A stretch of DNA of 64,000 nt from Allobosea sp. 47.2.35 (GCF_024655635.1 NZ_JANLGI010000015.1:83804-147803); one strand, 5' to 3'. Shown: positions 52,758 to 62,300, counted from the first letter of the stretch. Translations and numbers: made by a program. Notes: generated by a model not told the origin, from the letters alone.

Positions 52758-53777
52758 ATGAACCGCAGACACCTGATGCTGGCGGCCGGCCTCGCGCTGG
52801 CGGCCCTGACCGCCCCGGCCTTTGCCCAGAACGCCGAGAAGCCGAAGCTCACGCTCGGCGTCGGCGGCAAGCAATTGCTCTATTATCTCCCGCTCACGGT
52901 CGCGGAGAAGAAGGGCTACTTCAAGGAGCAGGGGCTGGACGTCGAGATCAATGATTTCGGCGGCGGCGCCAAGTCGCTGCAGGCGCTGGTCGGCGGCTCG
53001 GTCGATGTCGTGACCGGTGCCTATGAGCACACGATCCGCATGCAGGCGAAGGGCCAGGATATCCGCGCCGTGATCGAGCTTGGGCGCTTCCCGGCCATCA
53101 CCATCGCCGTGCGCAAGGACCTCGCCGACAAGGTGAAGTCCGCCGCCGATTTCAAGGGCCTCAAGATCGGCGTTACGGCGCCCGGCTCCTCGACGGCGCT
53201 GACCGCGCAATACGCCATGGTCAAGGCGGGCCTCAAGGCGACGGATGCCGCGATCATCGGCGTCGGCGCCGGTGCCAGCGCGGTCGCCGCGATCAAGCAG
53301 AAGCAGGTCGACGTGATCTCGCATCTCGACCCGGTCACTTCGAAGCTCGAGGCCGATGGCGACATCGTCTCGGTGATCGACACCCGTACCGAGGCCGGCA
53401 CCAAGGCGCTGTTCGGCGGCTCGAACCCGGCGGCCGTGCTCTATCTCAAGAACGACTTCGCCGAGAAGAACCCGGTCACGACCCAGAAGCTGGTCAATGC
53501 GCTGATGAAGTCGCTGAAGTGGCTGGAGACGGCGAAGCCCGAGGATGTCGCGGCGCTGGTGCCGGAAGAATACCTGCTGGGCGACAGGGACCTCTATATG
53601 CGCGCGGTCAAGAACTCGCAGGAGGCTTATTCGCGCACCGGCATCTCGACGGCCGACGGCATGAAGAGCATGTACGACTCGCTCAAGCTGCTCGATCCCG
53701 AGCTGACCAACTCCACCGTCGACCTGTCGAAGACCTTCATCGACGGGTTCGCCAAGAAGGCTGCCTCCGGCTCCTGA
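52758..53777 (+). CDS. ABC transporter substrate-binding protein (SsuA/NMT1-like)
   Basis: 339 aa. Signal peptide (HLMLAAGLALAALTAPAFA, cut after AFA) and a periplasmic-binding domain: KLTLGVGGKQLLYYLPLTVAEKKGYFKEQGLDVEI, ALVGGSVDVVTGAYEHTI, and the C-terminal TFIDGFAKKA. Delivers nitrate, sulfonate, taurine or a related small anion/pyrimidine precursor; the ligand is not predictable. AAGGAA precedes the ATG. Confidence 0.92.
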   Translation: MNRRHLMLAAGLALAALTAPAFAQNAEKPKLTLGVGGKQLLYYLPLTVAEKKGYFKEQGLDVEINDFGGGAKSLQALVGGSVDVVTGAYEHTIRMQAKGQDIRAVIELGRFPAITIAVRKDLADKVKSAADFKGLKIGVTAPGSSTALTAQYAMVKAGLKATDAAIIGVGAGASAVAAIKQKQVDVISHLDPVTSKLEADGDIVSVIDTRTEAGTKALFGGSNPAAVLYLKNDFAEKNPVTTQKLVNALMKSLKWLETAKPEDVAALVPEEYLLGDRDLYMRAVKNSQEAYSRTGISTADGMKSMYDSLKLLDPELTNSTVDLSKTFIDGFAKKAASGS

Positions 53778-53866
53778 TTGTGGGCGCGGACGCGGCGCCT
53801 GTCTTTTGACGTCGCGCCCGTTCTGCGTTCCGTGCATGCTGCGCCGATTCGCGCTGGGGGAACAAC

Positions 53867-54946
53867 GTGAGCGGCGAAACAGCCTTTCTGGATGGCGGTG
53901 GCGACATGGCCGCTGCCATCCGCGATCATGACTGGAACACGACCTCGCTCGGGCCGATCGCCGGTTGGCCGGCCGCGCTGAAGATCGCCGTCGGCATGAT
54001 GGTCAATTCGCGCTTCCCCAAATGCATCGTCTGGGGAGCGGACCTGACCACGATCCATAACGACGCCTTCCGCCCGATCCTCGGCGACAAGCCCCCAGCG
54101 CTTGGCCGCTCCTTCCGCGATGTCTGGGCCGAGGTCTGGGACAATATCGGCCCGCTGGTCGACAAGGCCTTCGCCGGCGAGGCGACCTTCATCGAGGATT
54201 TCCCGCTCACCATCGACCGCTATGGTCATCCCGAAGAGACCTGGTTCACCTTCTGCTACAGCCCGGTCCGCGACGAACACGGCCGGGTTCTCGGCATGAT
54301 CGACACGGTGATGGAGACCACCGGCAAGATGGAGGCGGAGCGCAACAGCCGCCTGCTCAATGCCGAACTCGCCCACCGCATGAAGAACACGCTGGCGATG
54401 ATCGCCGCGATCGCCAGCCAGACCTTCCGCTCGGCCGAGACGCTGGAGGAGGCGCAGTCGATCCTCAGCGACCGCATCGCCACGCTCGGCGAGGCGCACA
54501 GCATCCTGACCCGGTCGAGCTGGAGCAGCGCGCCGATCCGCGCCGTGATCGACGGCGCGCTGGCGCCGCATCGCTCGGATATCGGCACGATCCGCATCGA
54601 CGGGCCGCCGCTGCAACTGGCGGCCGACCAGGCGATGACGCTGGCGCTGGCTGCCAACGAGCTGGCGACGAACGCGGTCAAGTATGGCGCGCTTTCGGTC
54701 GAGGCTGGCGAGGTGTCGGTTCGCTGGAGCGTCGGGCGGCCGCAGACCGAGGATGTCTTCCGCTTCGAGTGGATCGAGAGCGGCGGGCCGGCGGTGGTAA
54801 AGCCGCGGCGGCAGGGCTTCGGCTCGCGATTGGTCGAGCGGGTCATGGCGCAGAAGTTCCAGGGCGAGGTCGAGCTGGATTATCGGCCCGAGGGGCTGCG
54901 CTATGTCCTGACCACGACGATGGCGCATGTCGCGCCGCGAGAATAG
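53867..54946 (+). CDS. PAS sensor HWE-family histidine kinase
   Basis: 359 aa, soluble. The N-terminal PAS-like domain has HDWNTTSLGPIAGWPAALKIAV and VWDNIGPLVDKAF. The HWE kinase core has phosphoacceptor His in LAHRMKNTLAMIAAIASQTFR, NELATNAVKYGALS (N-box) and FEWIESGGP (the W-x-E of HWE), GFGSRLVER. These kinases usually work in the general stress response. GTG start. No response regulator gene nearby. Confidence 0.9.
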   Translation: MSGETAFLDGGGDMAAAIRDHDWNTTSLGPIAGWPAALKIAVGMMVNSRFPKCIVWGADLTTIHNDAFRPILGDKPPALGRSFRDVWAEVWDNIGPLVDKAFAGEATFIEDFPLTIDRYGHPEETWFTFCYSPVRDEHGRVLGMIDTVMETTGKMEAERNSRLLNAELAHRMKNTLAMIAAIASQTFRSAETLEEAQSILSDRIATLGEAHSILTRSSWSSAPIRAVIDGALAPHRSDIGTIRIDGPPLQLAADQAMTLALAANELATNAVKYGALSVEAGEVSVRWSVGRPQTEDVFRFEWIESGGPAVVKPRRQGFGSRLVERVMAQKFQGEVELDYRPEGLRYVLTTTMAHVAPRE

Positions 54947-55050
54947 CGGCCCTGCACAGGTGATGTGACGCTTCACCGCTTTCGATTTGCGCCCCGCGCG
55001 GGAGCCGCTAGGTTCGCGGTCCCACCGCGAACGGGGTATCGCTTCGGACC

Positions 55051-55899
55051 ATGAACATTCTCTCGATCCAGTCCCATGTCGCCTATGGCCATGTGGGCAA
55101 CGCCTCCGCGACCTTTCCGATGCAGCGGCTCGGTGTCGATGTCTGGCCGATCCATACGGTGCAGTTCTCGAACCATACGGGCTATGGCAGCTGGAAGGGC
55201 CGCGTCTTCGACGGCGGCATGATCGACGAGGTGATGGACGGTATCGCCGAGCGCGGCGTGCTCGGTAGCTGCGACGGCGTGATCTCCGGCTATATGGGCT
55301 CGGCCGATATCGGCCATGCCATCCTCTCCGCGGTGGAGCGGGTGCGCGCCGCCAATCCCAAGGCGCTCTATTGCTGCGACCCCGTCATCGGCGATGTCGG
55401 CCGCGGCGTCTTCGTGCGGCCGGGCATTCCGGAGTTCATGCGCGAGCAGGCCGTGCCGGCGGCCGATATCGTGACGCCGAACCAGTTCGAGCTGGAACTG
55501 CTCACCGATGTCGAGATCAAGACCATCGCCGATGCGCATCGCGCCGTGGAAGCCCTGCGCGATGCCGGCCCGAAGGTCGTGATGGTGACCTCGCTCGTCA
55601 CCGAGGAGACGCCCGGCGACTCGATCGACCTGATGGCGGCCGATGCCAAGGGCAGCTGGCGCGTGCGCACGCCCAAGCTCGATGTCAGCGTCAACGGCGC
55701 GGGCGATGCGATCGCCGCGCTGTTCTTCACCCATTACCTGCGCGAGGAATCGGCGGCGGCAGCACTCTCGAAGGCGGCGTCCTCGATCTACGGTTTGCTG
55801 AAGCGGACGAAGGAGGCGGGTTCGCGCGAGATCCTGACGGTGGCGGCGCAGGACGAATTCGTCACGCCTTCGCAGGTCTTCGCGCCGGAAGCGGTCTGA
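55051..55899 (+). CDS. pdxY: Pyridoxal kinase
   Basis: 282 aa, ribokinase fold. MNILSIQSHVAYGHVGNASATFPMQRLG at the N-terminus, DPVIGD near residue 110, and the catalytic VNGAGDAIAALFF. Phosphorylates pyridoxal (vitamin B6 salvage). Followed within 11 bp by the EEP-family gene, so probably an operon running to 58648. Confidence 0.94.
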   Translation: MNILSIQSHVAYGHVGNASATFPMQRLGVDVWPIHTVQFSNHTGYGSWKGRVFDGGMIDEVMDGIAERGVLGSCDGVISGYMGSADIGHAILSAVERVRAANPKALYCCDPVIGDVGRGVFVRPGIPEFMREQAVPAADIVTPNQFELELLTDVEIKTIADAHRAVEALRDAGPKVVMVTSLVTEETPGDSIDLMAADAKGSWRVRTPKLDVSVNGAGDAIAALFFTHYLREESAAAALSKAASSIYGLLKRTKEAGSREILTVAAQDEFVTPSQVFAPEAV

Positions 55900-55909
55900 G
55901 CGCATCGCG

Positions 55910-57025
55910 ATGAAGCTGCGCGTCGGCACCTTCAATGTCGAGAATCTGCTGACGCGGCATCGCTTCGAGCCGGGCGGGCGCACCGAGACTTCCGCCGCGA
56001 TGTCGCTGTTCCACTTCCCGCGCGCCGATGAGCGCGACGCGGTGGAGCGCTCGCTTGCCGTCGCGCTGGAGGACGACAAGCGCCAGATGACGGCGCTCGC
56101 CATCGCCGAGTCGCAGGCCGATCTCTGGATGCTGCAGGAGGTCGATTCGCTGGCGAGCCTGCAGGCCTTCTTCGCCAATTACGTCCACCGCATCGCCGAC
56201 CACCGCTACGGCCACTTCACGCTGATCGACGGCAATGACCGCCGCAACATCGATATCGGCTTCGCTGCGCGGCGGGACCTGTTCGGGCCGGGGCAGGTCA
56301 CGGTGCGATCGCACAAGGACCTGACCTTCGCGCAGGCCGGCGTGCATGACCGCGAACTCGCGATGCTCGGCATCGGGCCGCAGGCCAAGGTCTTCGCACG
56401 CGACTGCCTAGAGGTGGAGCTGAGCTTCGGGGGACGCCGCCTCAGCCTATTCGGCTGCCATCTCAAGTCGATGAATAACGGTCGCGAGGACGGGCGCACG
56501 GCGACGCTGCCGGTGCGCCGCGCCGAGGCGCGCGCCGTGCGCTGGCTGGTCCAGCAGCGCTTCGGCGGCGGCTGGCGCGAGACCAACTGGATCGTTCTCG
56601 GCGATCTGAACGGCTATCGCTACGGGCTCGGGCCGCGCGCGGAGGTTGTCGACGAGGGCGCCAGCGGCATAGAGCCGCTGCTCGACGATTTCGCCGTCGA
56701 TCCGATGGACACGCTGCCGGTGCATGAGCGCTGGACGCATTTCCGGCGCTACTGGTCCGAGAGCCAGGAGCGTCTGGTCGACAGCCATATGCCGCTCGAC
56801 CATATCCTGCTCTCGCCGGCGCTGGCGGCAGCGAACCCGAGACCGACCATGCAGATGATCCGGCGCGGCCTGCCTTATCGCGTGCCGCTCGACCCACGCG
56901 AGCCGGACCGCTCGATGGCGACGCTTGCGACCTGCGCGAACCGCTATCCGCGCGCCGGCTGGGACCGGCCCAAGGCTTCCGACCATTGCCCGCTCACCAT
57001 CGATCTCGACATCCCCGAAGGCTGA
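55910..57025 (+). CDS. Endonuclease/exonuclease/phosphatase family protein
   Basis: 371 aa. Motifs: RVGTFNVENLLTRHRF (Asn of the fold), MLQEVDS (metal Glu), FGCHLKSMNNGREDGR, WIVLGDLNGYRYGLGP (DxN) and ASDHCPLTIDLD (catalytic His). No signal peptide. DNase, sphingomyelinase-like or phosphatase activity cannot be separated from sequence. Confidence 0.88.
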   Translation: MKLRVGTFNVENLLTRHRFEPGGRTETSAAMSLFHFPRADERDAVERSLAVALEDDKRQMTALAIAESQADLWMLQEVDSLASLQAFFANYVHRIADHRYGHFTLIDGNDRRNIDIGFAARRDLFGPGQVTVRSHKDLTFAQAGVHDRELAMLGIGPQAKVFARDCLEVELSFGGRRLSLFGCHLKSMNNGREDGRTATLPVRRAEARAVRWLVQQRFGGGWRETNWIVLGDLNGYRYGLGPRAEVVDEGASGIEPLLDDFAVDPMDTLPVHERWTHFRRYWSESQERLVDSHMPLDHILLSPALAAANPRPTMQMIRRGLPYRVPLDPREPDRSMATLATCANRYPRAGWDRPKASDHCPLTIDLDIPEG

Positions 57026-57029
57026 CACG

Positions 57030-57929
57030 ATGAAACGCCGCTTCGTCACGCTCGACGTCTTCACCACGCGCCGCCATGCCGGCAATCCGCTGGCGGTGGT
57101 GCTCCAGTCGGAAGGGCTCGACACCGAGGCGATGCAGGCGATCGCCAAAGAGTTCAACCTGTCCGAGACGGTTTTCGTCGCGCCGCCGGAGAAGCCGGAG
57201 CATCGCGCCTCCGTCCGCATTTTCACGCCCGGCGGCGAGCTGCCTTTCGCCGGCCATCCCACGGTCGGAACGGCGGTCTGGCTGGCGCTGACCGACGAGG
57301 CCGAGGGCAAGCCCGCCGACATGCTGGTGCTGGAGGAGAAGGTCGGTCCGGTCTCCTGCGCCATTTCGATCAAGGGCAGCCATGCGGGACAAGCGACCTT
57401 CACCTTGCCGCGCCTGCCGGAGCAGCTCGCGCAGCCGGTCGCGGATGCGCAGCTGGCGGAGGCACTCGGGCTCGATCAGGCCGATCTCGGCTTCGATGCG
57501 CATCGGCCGAGCGTGTTCTCGGCCGGCGTCGCCTATACGACCGTGCCTGTCGCGAGCCGCGAGGCTGTCGCCAAGGCGCGGGTCGCCGGTGTCTTCGAGC
57601 GGGTGATGGCCGCGACGCTGAATGGCAACGCCTTCGTCTATTGCCGCGAGACGGCCGAGGTCGGGCATCATTATCACGCCCGCATGTTCTGGCCGGGATC
57701 GGGGATCGTCGAGGACCCGGCGACGGGTTCGGCGGTCGCGGCCTTTGCCGGCGCGATCATGGCCTATGACAAGCCGGAGGACGGCGACCACCGCCTCGTC
57801 ATCGAGCAGGGCTACGAGATGGGCCGGCCGTCGCAGATCACGCTGGAACTGAGCGTGCGCGGCGGCTCGTTGGTCTCGGCACGGATCGGCGGCTCGGCCG
57901 TCGTTGTGAGCGAGGGCGTGCTGCTGTGA
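57030..57929 (+). CDS. PhzF family isomerase/epimerase
   Basis: 299 aa. TLDVFTTRRHAGNPLAVVL opens the fold; EFNLSETVFV carries the catalytic Glu; FTPGGELPFAGHPTVGTA and DPATGSAVAAFAGAI are the two PhzF signatures. Isomerase-like chemistry with unknown substrate. Overlaps the Nudix gene (GTGA). Confidence 0.9.
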   Translation: MKRRFVTLDVFTTRRHAGNPLAVVLQSEGLDTEAMQAIAKEFNLSETVFVAPPEKPEHRASVRIFTPGGELPFAGHPTVGTAVWLALTDEAEGKPADMLVLEEKVGPVSCAISIKGSHAGQATFTLPRLPEQLAQPVADAQLAEALGLDQADLGFDAHRPSVFSAGVAYTTVPVASREAVAKARVAGVFERVMAATLNGNAFVYCRETAEVGHHYHARMFWPGSGIVEDPATGSAVAAFAGAIMAYDKPEDGDHRLVIEQGYEMGRPSQITLELSVRGGSLVSARIGGSAVVVSEGVLL

Positions 57930-58648
57930 GCGACGACGTCGAGAACGGCACGATCGTCAGCCTGTCGCGGGTCGATGCCCTGGTCGAGCCCTATGACTGG
58001 GCCTTCGCGGGCGAGAACGCGGAGAAGATTGCGGCGCATTGGGCCAAGATCAGCGCCGGCAAGCCGGCGATGTTCAATGGTCGCGTCATGCTGCAGCACC
58101 GCGCCGCGATCCGTAACGGCGTGTTCGAGGCCGGCTATTTCGAGACCGACTATGCCGCCTTCATGACCTGGCGCGATGTCGGCCATCCCGGTCCCGTCAT
58201 CCGCAACGGCTTCGCCATGGCTGCGCTCAGGGCCAATGACGGCGCCTTTCTCTGCGGCAAGATGGGCGATCACACTGCCAATGCCGGCAAGGTCTATTTC
58301 GCCGCCGGCACGCCGGACCGCGAGGATGCCCGCCCGGACGGCACGCTCGACCTTGCCGGCAGCGTCACCCGCGAGCTTGGCGAGGAGACGGGTCTGCGCC
58401 TCGACGAGCTTCAGGTTGGCGAGGGCTGGACCGCGCTGATCGAGCAAGGCCGCATCGCCTTCATGCGCGAGGTCAGGATCGATCTGCCGGCCGAGGAGGC
58501 GCGCGCGCTAATGCTGGAACGGATGAAGGACCTTGAGGAGGACGAGTTGTCCGACATCGTCATCGTGCGTGATCTCGCCGAGACGGAAGAGCACGACATG
58601 CCGCCCTTCATGCGCCGCTATCTCGCACATATCTTCGACGGCGAGTGA
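57926..58648 (+). CDS. Nudix hydrolase family protein
   Basis: 240 aa. The Nudix box second half RELGEETGL is intact, but the usual Gly-x5-Glu before it is not found at the expected spacing, so the box is degenerate. The preceding part, KVYFAAGTPDREDARPDGTL, is fold-typical. GTG start overlapping the PhzF stop. Substrate unknown; the metal site may still form with the later glutamates. Confidence 0.8.
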   Translation: MSDDVENGTIVSLSRVDALVEPYDWAFAGENAEKIAAHWAKISAGKPAMFNGRVMLQHRAAIRNGVFEAGYFETDYAAFMTWRDVGHPGPVIRNGFAMAALRANDGAFLCGKMGDHTANAGKVYFAAGTPDREDARPDGTLDLAGSVTRELGEETGLRLDELQVGEGWTALIEQGRIAFMREVRIDLPAEEARALMLERMKDLEEDELSDIVIVRDLAETEEHDMPPFMRRYLAHIFDGE

Positions 58649-58675
58649 TCCTGCCTGTTTCGCGAAAGTGACCCG

Positions 58676-60763
58676 ATGAGCTCCGCCGAGACTGCCTATC
58701 CCGAAGCCCTGCCGTTGCCGGCCGAGAATCCCTTCGCTTCGCGCTGGGAGACGCCGTTCCGGCTGCCGCCCTTTGCGGCGATCAAGCCGGAGCATATCCG
58801 CCCGGCTTTTGAGGCGGCGCTCGCCAAGCATAGGGATGAGATCGCAGCGATCGTGGCCGACGAGGCCGAGCCCGATTTCGCCAACACGCTCGAGGCGCTG
58901 GAGCGGGCAGGGCGGGCGCTCAGCCGCGTCGGCGGCGTGTTCTACAATCTGACCGGCGCCGACACGAACGAGGCCCTGCAGGCGATCGAGCGCGAGTTGT
59001 CGCCGATCACCTCGCGGCACTGGTCGGCGATCATGATGAACGAGGGGCTGTTCGCCCGCGTCGACGCCGTCAATGCCAGGCGCGATGCGCTCGGCCTGAG
59101 CCCGGAGCAGGCGCGCCTGCTGGAGCGCAGCTACAAGGGCTTCATCCGCTCCGGCGCCAAGCTGGACACCGAGGACAAGAAGCGCCTCGCCGCGATCAAC
59201 GAGCGGCTTGCGGGGCTCGGCACGCAGTTCAGCCAGAACGTCCTGAAGGACGAATCCTCCTACGCGCTCTTCATCGCGGACGAAGCCGGGCTCGCCAGCC
59301 TGCCGGAGTTCGTGAAGGCGGCGATGGCGCGCGCCGCCGCCGATCGCGGCAAGCCCGGCCAGCATGCCGTGACGCTGTCGCGCTCGATCATCGAGCCGTT
59401 TCTGACCTTCTCGACCCGTCGTGACCTGCGCGAAGAGGCCTTCATCGCCTGGAGCAAGCGCGGCGAGAATGGCGGCGAGAGCGACAATCGCGCGATCGTC
59501 GCCGAGATGGTGAAGCTCCGGGCCGAGAAGGCCAAGCTGCTTGGCTATCCGACCTTCGCGCATTTCAAGCTTGACGATGCCATGGCGAAGACGCCGGAGC
59601 ATGTGCGCGGGCTGCTCGAGCTGGTCTGGAAGCCGGCCAAGGCGCGCGCGGCGCGCGAGGCGGCCGATCTCGCGGCACTGGCGCAGAGCGAGGGCGAGAA
59701 CGGCCCGATCCGGCCCTGGGACTGGCGCCATTATGCCGAGAAGGTCCGGCAGAAGACCTATGCGCTCGATGAAGCCGTGCTGAAGCAGTATCTCCAGCTC
59801 GACCGCGTCCGGCAGGCGGCCTTCGACGTCGCCGGCAAGCTGTTCGGGCTGTCCTTCGCCGAGCGGCCGGAGCTTCAGGGCTACCATCCGGACGTGCGCA
59901 TCTTCGAGGTGACGGAGAGCGCGAGCGGGCGCCATATCGGCCTGTTCGTCGGCGATTATTTCGCGCGGGCCTCGAAGCGCTCCGGCGCCTGGATGAGCGC
60001 CTTCCGCGGCCAGCGCAAGCTCGATGGCGAGACCCGGCCGATCATCGTCAATGTCTGCAATTTCGCCAAGCCGGCCGAGGGCAAGCCCGCGCTGCTCTCG
60101 CTCGACGATGCGCGCACGCTGTTCCACGAGTTCGGCCATGCCTTGCACGGGCTGCTCTCGGATGTGACCTATGGTTCGCTGGCGGGCACGTCGGTGGCGC
60201 GCGATTTCGTCGAACTGCCCTCACAGCTCTACGAGCACTGGTTCCTGACCCGCGAGGTGATGCGCGAATATTGCCGCCATGCCGAGACGGGCGAGCCGAT
60301 CCCGGAGGCGCTGATCGAGAAGATCGAGAAGGCCCAGACCTTCAACCAGGGCTTCGCCACGGTGGAATACACCTCCTCGGCGCTGGTCGATCTCGCCTTC
60401 CACTCGCTGGAGGCCCCGGCCGAGGTCGATCCGCTCGCCTTCGAGGCGGCGGAATTGGCGCGCATCGGCATGCCCGCCGAGATCACGATGCGGCACCGCA
60501 CGCCGCATTTCACCCATGTCTTCTCGGGCGACGGCTATTCGGCCGGCTATTACAGCTATCTCTGGTCGGAAGTGATGGATGCCGATGCCTTCAACGCCTT
60601 CACCGAGACCGGCGACGTGTTTTCGCCCGCCGTCGCGGAGAAGCTGAAGCGCTACATCTATTCGGCCGGCGACACGCGCGATGCGGCTGAGGCCTATACG
60701 CTGTTCCGCGGCCGCCTGCCGACGCCGGATGCGTTGCTGGAGAAGCGGGGGCTGGCGGCGTAA
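58676..60763 (+). CDS. M3 family metallopeptidase (peptidyl-dipeptidase/oligopeptidase)
   Basis: 695 aa, in line with Dcp or oligopeptidase A. Zinc motif LFHEFGHALHGLLSDV (HExGH) near residue 485, third ligand in a downstream helix (VARDFVELPSQLYEHW), substrate-binding HTHVFSGDGYSAGYYSYLWSEVMDAD. No signal peptide. The operon with PhzF/Nudix is 27 bp upstream. Dcp (dipeptidyl carboxypeptidase) slightly favoured over OpdA. Confidence 0.93.
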   Translation: MSSAETAYPEALPLPAENPFASRWETPFRLPPFAAIKPEHIRPAFEAALAKHRDEIAAIVADEAEPDFANTLEALERAGRALSRVGGVFYNLTGADTNEALQAIERELSPITSRHWSAIMMNEGLFARVDAVNARRDALGLSPEQARLLERSYKGFIRSGAKLDTEDKKRLAAINERLAGLGTQFSQNVLKDESSYALFIADEAGLASLPEFVKAAMARAAADRGKPGQHAVTLSRSIIEPFLTFSTRRDLREEAFIAWSKRGENGGESDNRAIVAEMVKLRAEKAKLLGYPTFAHFKLDDAMAKTPEHVRGLLELVWKPAKARAAREAADLAALAQSEGENGPIRPWDWRHYAEKVRQKTYALDEAVLKQYLQLDRVRQAAFDVAGKLFGLSFAERPELQGYHPDVRIFEVTESASGRHIGLFVGDYFARASKRSGAWMSAFRGQRKLDGETRPIIVNVCNFAKPAEGKPALLSLDDARTLFHEFGHALHGLLSDVTYGSLAGTSVARDFVELPSQLYEHWFLTREVMREYCRHAETGEPIPEALIEKIEKAQTFNQGFATVEYTSSALVDLAFHSLEAPAEVDPLAFEAAELARIGMPAEITMRHRTPHFTHVFSGDGYSAGYYSYLWSEVMDADAFNAFTETGDVFSPAVAEKLKRYIYSAGDTRDAAEAYTLFRGRLPTPDALLEKRGLAA

Positions 60764-60772
60764 CCACGCATT

Positions 60773-60868
60773 CCGTCATGGTCGGGCTTGTCCCGACCAT
60801 CCACGTCTTCAATGATGTAGGGCTTTGTTCAAGACGTGGATGCTCGCCACAAGGGCGAGCATGACGGC
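60773..60868. repeat. Intergenic palindromic repeat
   Basis: CCGTCATGGTCGGG... (60773) mirrors ...GAGCATGACGG (60868); the inner CATCCACGTCTT (60798) pairs with AAGACGTGGATG (60831). A REP-like hairpin of about 96 bp between convergent genes. Confidence 0.8.
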
Positions 60869-60877
60869 GGAACGGGC

Positions 60878-61222
60878 TCAGCCCGGATAACCGAATTTCG
60901 CCTTGGTGGCGCGGATCTGACCGGTCGCGCCGGCGTCGTTGCCGGCCGAGCAGGCCGTTCGGGCGCACGAAATCTCGCCGCTGACCCGGTCATGCACGCC
61001 CTTGGTGGTGTGGCCGGTGGCGAGGTCGTTGTCGATCACCGCCTGGAAGCGCTCGACCTCGCCGGAGCAGCCCGAACCCGAGGGCATGCGGAAGGTGCTC
61101 GGCGTCACGCCCGGAGCAGCCTGCGACGGTGCCGGAGCCGGGGGCGGGCCACCGGACGGCGTCTGGCAGGCCGAGAGCAGGAGCGCGGCGAAGGCCGGGA
61201 CGAGGATGGTAGAGGCGCGCAT
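60878..61222 (-). CDS. Small lipoprotein, unknown function
   Basis: 114 aa. Lipobox LLLSAC at about 13-18 after a hydrophobic signal peptide, so membrane-anchored in the envelope. A Pro/Ala spacer follows and then a compact domain with three more Cys (SGC, SCARTAC). No family recognised. Start at 61222 fits the signal peptide; an upstream ATG (61255) would add 11 residues. Confidence 0.8.
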   Translation of the reverse strand: MRASTILVPAFAALLLSACQTPSGGPPPAPAPSQAAPGVTPSTFRMPSGSGCSGEVERFQAVIDNDLATGHTTKGVHDRVSGEISCARTACSAGNDAGATGQIRATKAKFGYPG

Positions 61223-61287
61223 CGGGAAAGCTCCGGCTGATCGTGCCGGGAACATGACCGATTCCTCGGGCGCGGCAAAGCGGCCCC

Positions 61288-61929
61288 TCAGTCGCGCTCC
61301 GGCATGAAGAGCGCCACGAGGGTGAAGAGGGCGGCAGCGCCGGCTGCGAGCCAGATCGCGTCGAGCCCGATGCGGCCATGCGCGATGGCGCCGGCAACCG
61401 CGCCGCTGAGCAGGCCGAGCCAGAGCACGAAATGCCGCAGGAAGGCGAGCTTCGGCCCGCCGAGCAAGGCACCGGCAATGCGCTGGCCCATCTTCACAAG
61501 AGTGCCGGTCATGTAGGTCAGCCCGATCGTGACTTCGCCATCGCGCTGGAAGACGCTGTTCTCGGCGCCCATCGCCATGGCCAGAACGCCGGCACCGGCC
61601 ATGCCGAAGCCGATCGAATCGAGGCTGGCCGAGAGCAGCAGGGCGAGCGTAACGAAGGCGAGCACGGCCGCCTTGCGCTGGCGCCCGGCGAAATGGCCGG
61701 CGAGCGAGCCGCCGACCACGCCGAGGACGAAGAGCCCGAGGATCGTCGCGGCGAGCAGGATGCCGCCGGCATGCCGGCCGGCGAGCTCGATGGCGAAGCG
61801 GGTGGTGTTGCCGCTCATGAAGGAGACGAAGAAACCGCCGAGGCTGAGGAAGCCGAGCGCATCGACGAAGCCGGCGAGGCCCGACAGGCAGAAGGCGAGG
61901 CTGATGACAGGCCGGTCATAGCGCATCAT
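61288..61929 (-). CDS. DUF1275 (YoaK) family membrane protein
   Basis: 213 aa with six predicted helices. Typical DUF1275: GLAGFVDALGFLSLGGFFVSFMSGNTTRFAIELA and GENSVFQRDGEVTIGLTYMTGTLVKMGQ-like (here GAENSVFQRDGE). Function unknown; sometimes linked to transport. Transcribed away from leuA. Confidence 0.92.
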   Translation of the reverse strand: MMRYDRPVISLAFCLSGLAGFVDALGFLSLGGFFVSFMSGNTTRFAIELAGRHAGGILLAATILGLFVLGVVGGSLAGHFAGRQRKAAVLAFVTLALLLSASLDSIGFGMAGAGVLAMAMGAENSVFQRDGEVTIGLTYMTGTLVKMGQRIAGALLGGPKLAFLRHFVLWLGLLSGAVAGAIAHGRIGLDAIWLAAGAAALFTLVALFMPERD

Positions 61930-62169
61930 GGCGCGGGACTCCGCTAATCCACGCCGGGCGCCAGCTCCACGCGACCGCCGGCCGAATCGCGTTGTGCCAT
62001 CCTAATTCACAGGGGCCATCTGTTCTTAATTCAAATCGGCATGCGACATATGCTTGCGTTGAGCCCCGTGCTTCGGTTACATCCTGTCCTGTCGATTTGA
62101 GGAACGCCCGTGGTTTCGACCGCCCGCCATGACCTGACGAAGGACTGCGCCGCTGCGCAGGTCGTCGGC

Positions 62170-62226
62170 ATGTGCGCCCGCGCTCCGTTCTCGCTTCTTG
62201 GCCTTCTTCTCCTTAGCCGCCCCTGA
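62170..62226 (+). CDS. leuA leader peptide
   Basis: 18 codons reading MCARAPFSLLGLLLLSRP then TGA. Within nine residues it has six Leu, plus one more, an enrichment that makes translation sense leucyl-tRNA supply. GCAGGT is about ten bases upstream of the ATG. Same N-terminal Cys-Ala start as the ilvB leader. Confidence 0.85.
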   Translation: MCARAPFSLLGLLLLSRP

Positions 62227-62300
62227 GGGCCGGCCGGGCATGCTGCCTGGGCGCTCAGGGGACTGACGAGAACCGCCGACAGAAAACCCAGCGCCCGCCT
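62220..62300 (+). promoter_or_regulatory. Candidate attenuator upstream of leuA
   Basis: Two exclusive stems: CCCCTGAG (62220-62227, overlapping the leader stop) with CTCAGGGG (62254-62261), and GGGCGCT (62249-62255) with AGCGCCC (62290-62296), the latter followed by GCCTTTC. The shared strand near 62254 is what a switch needs. The T-run is weak. Confidence 0.65.
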
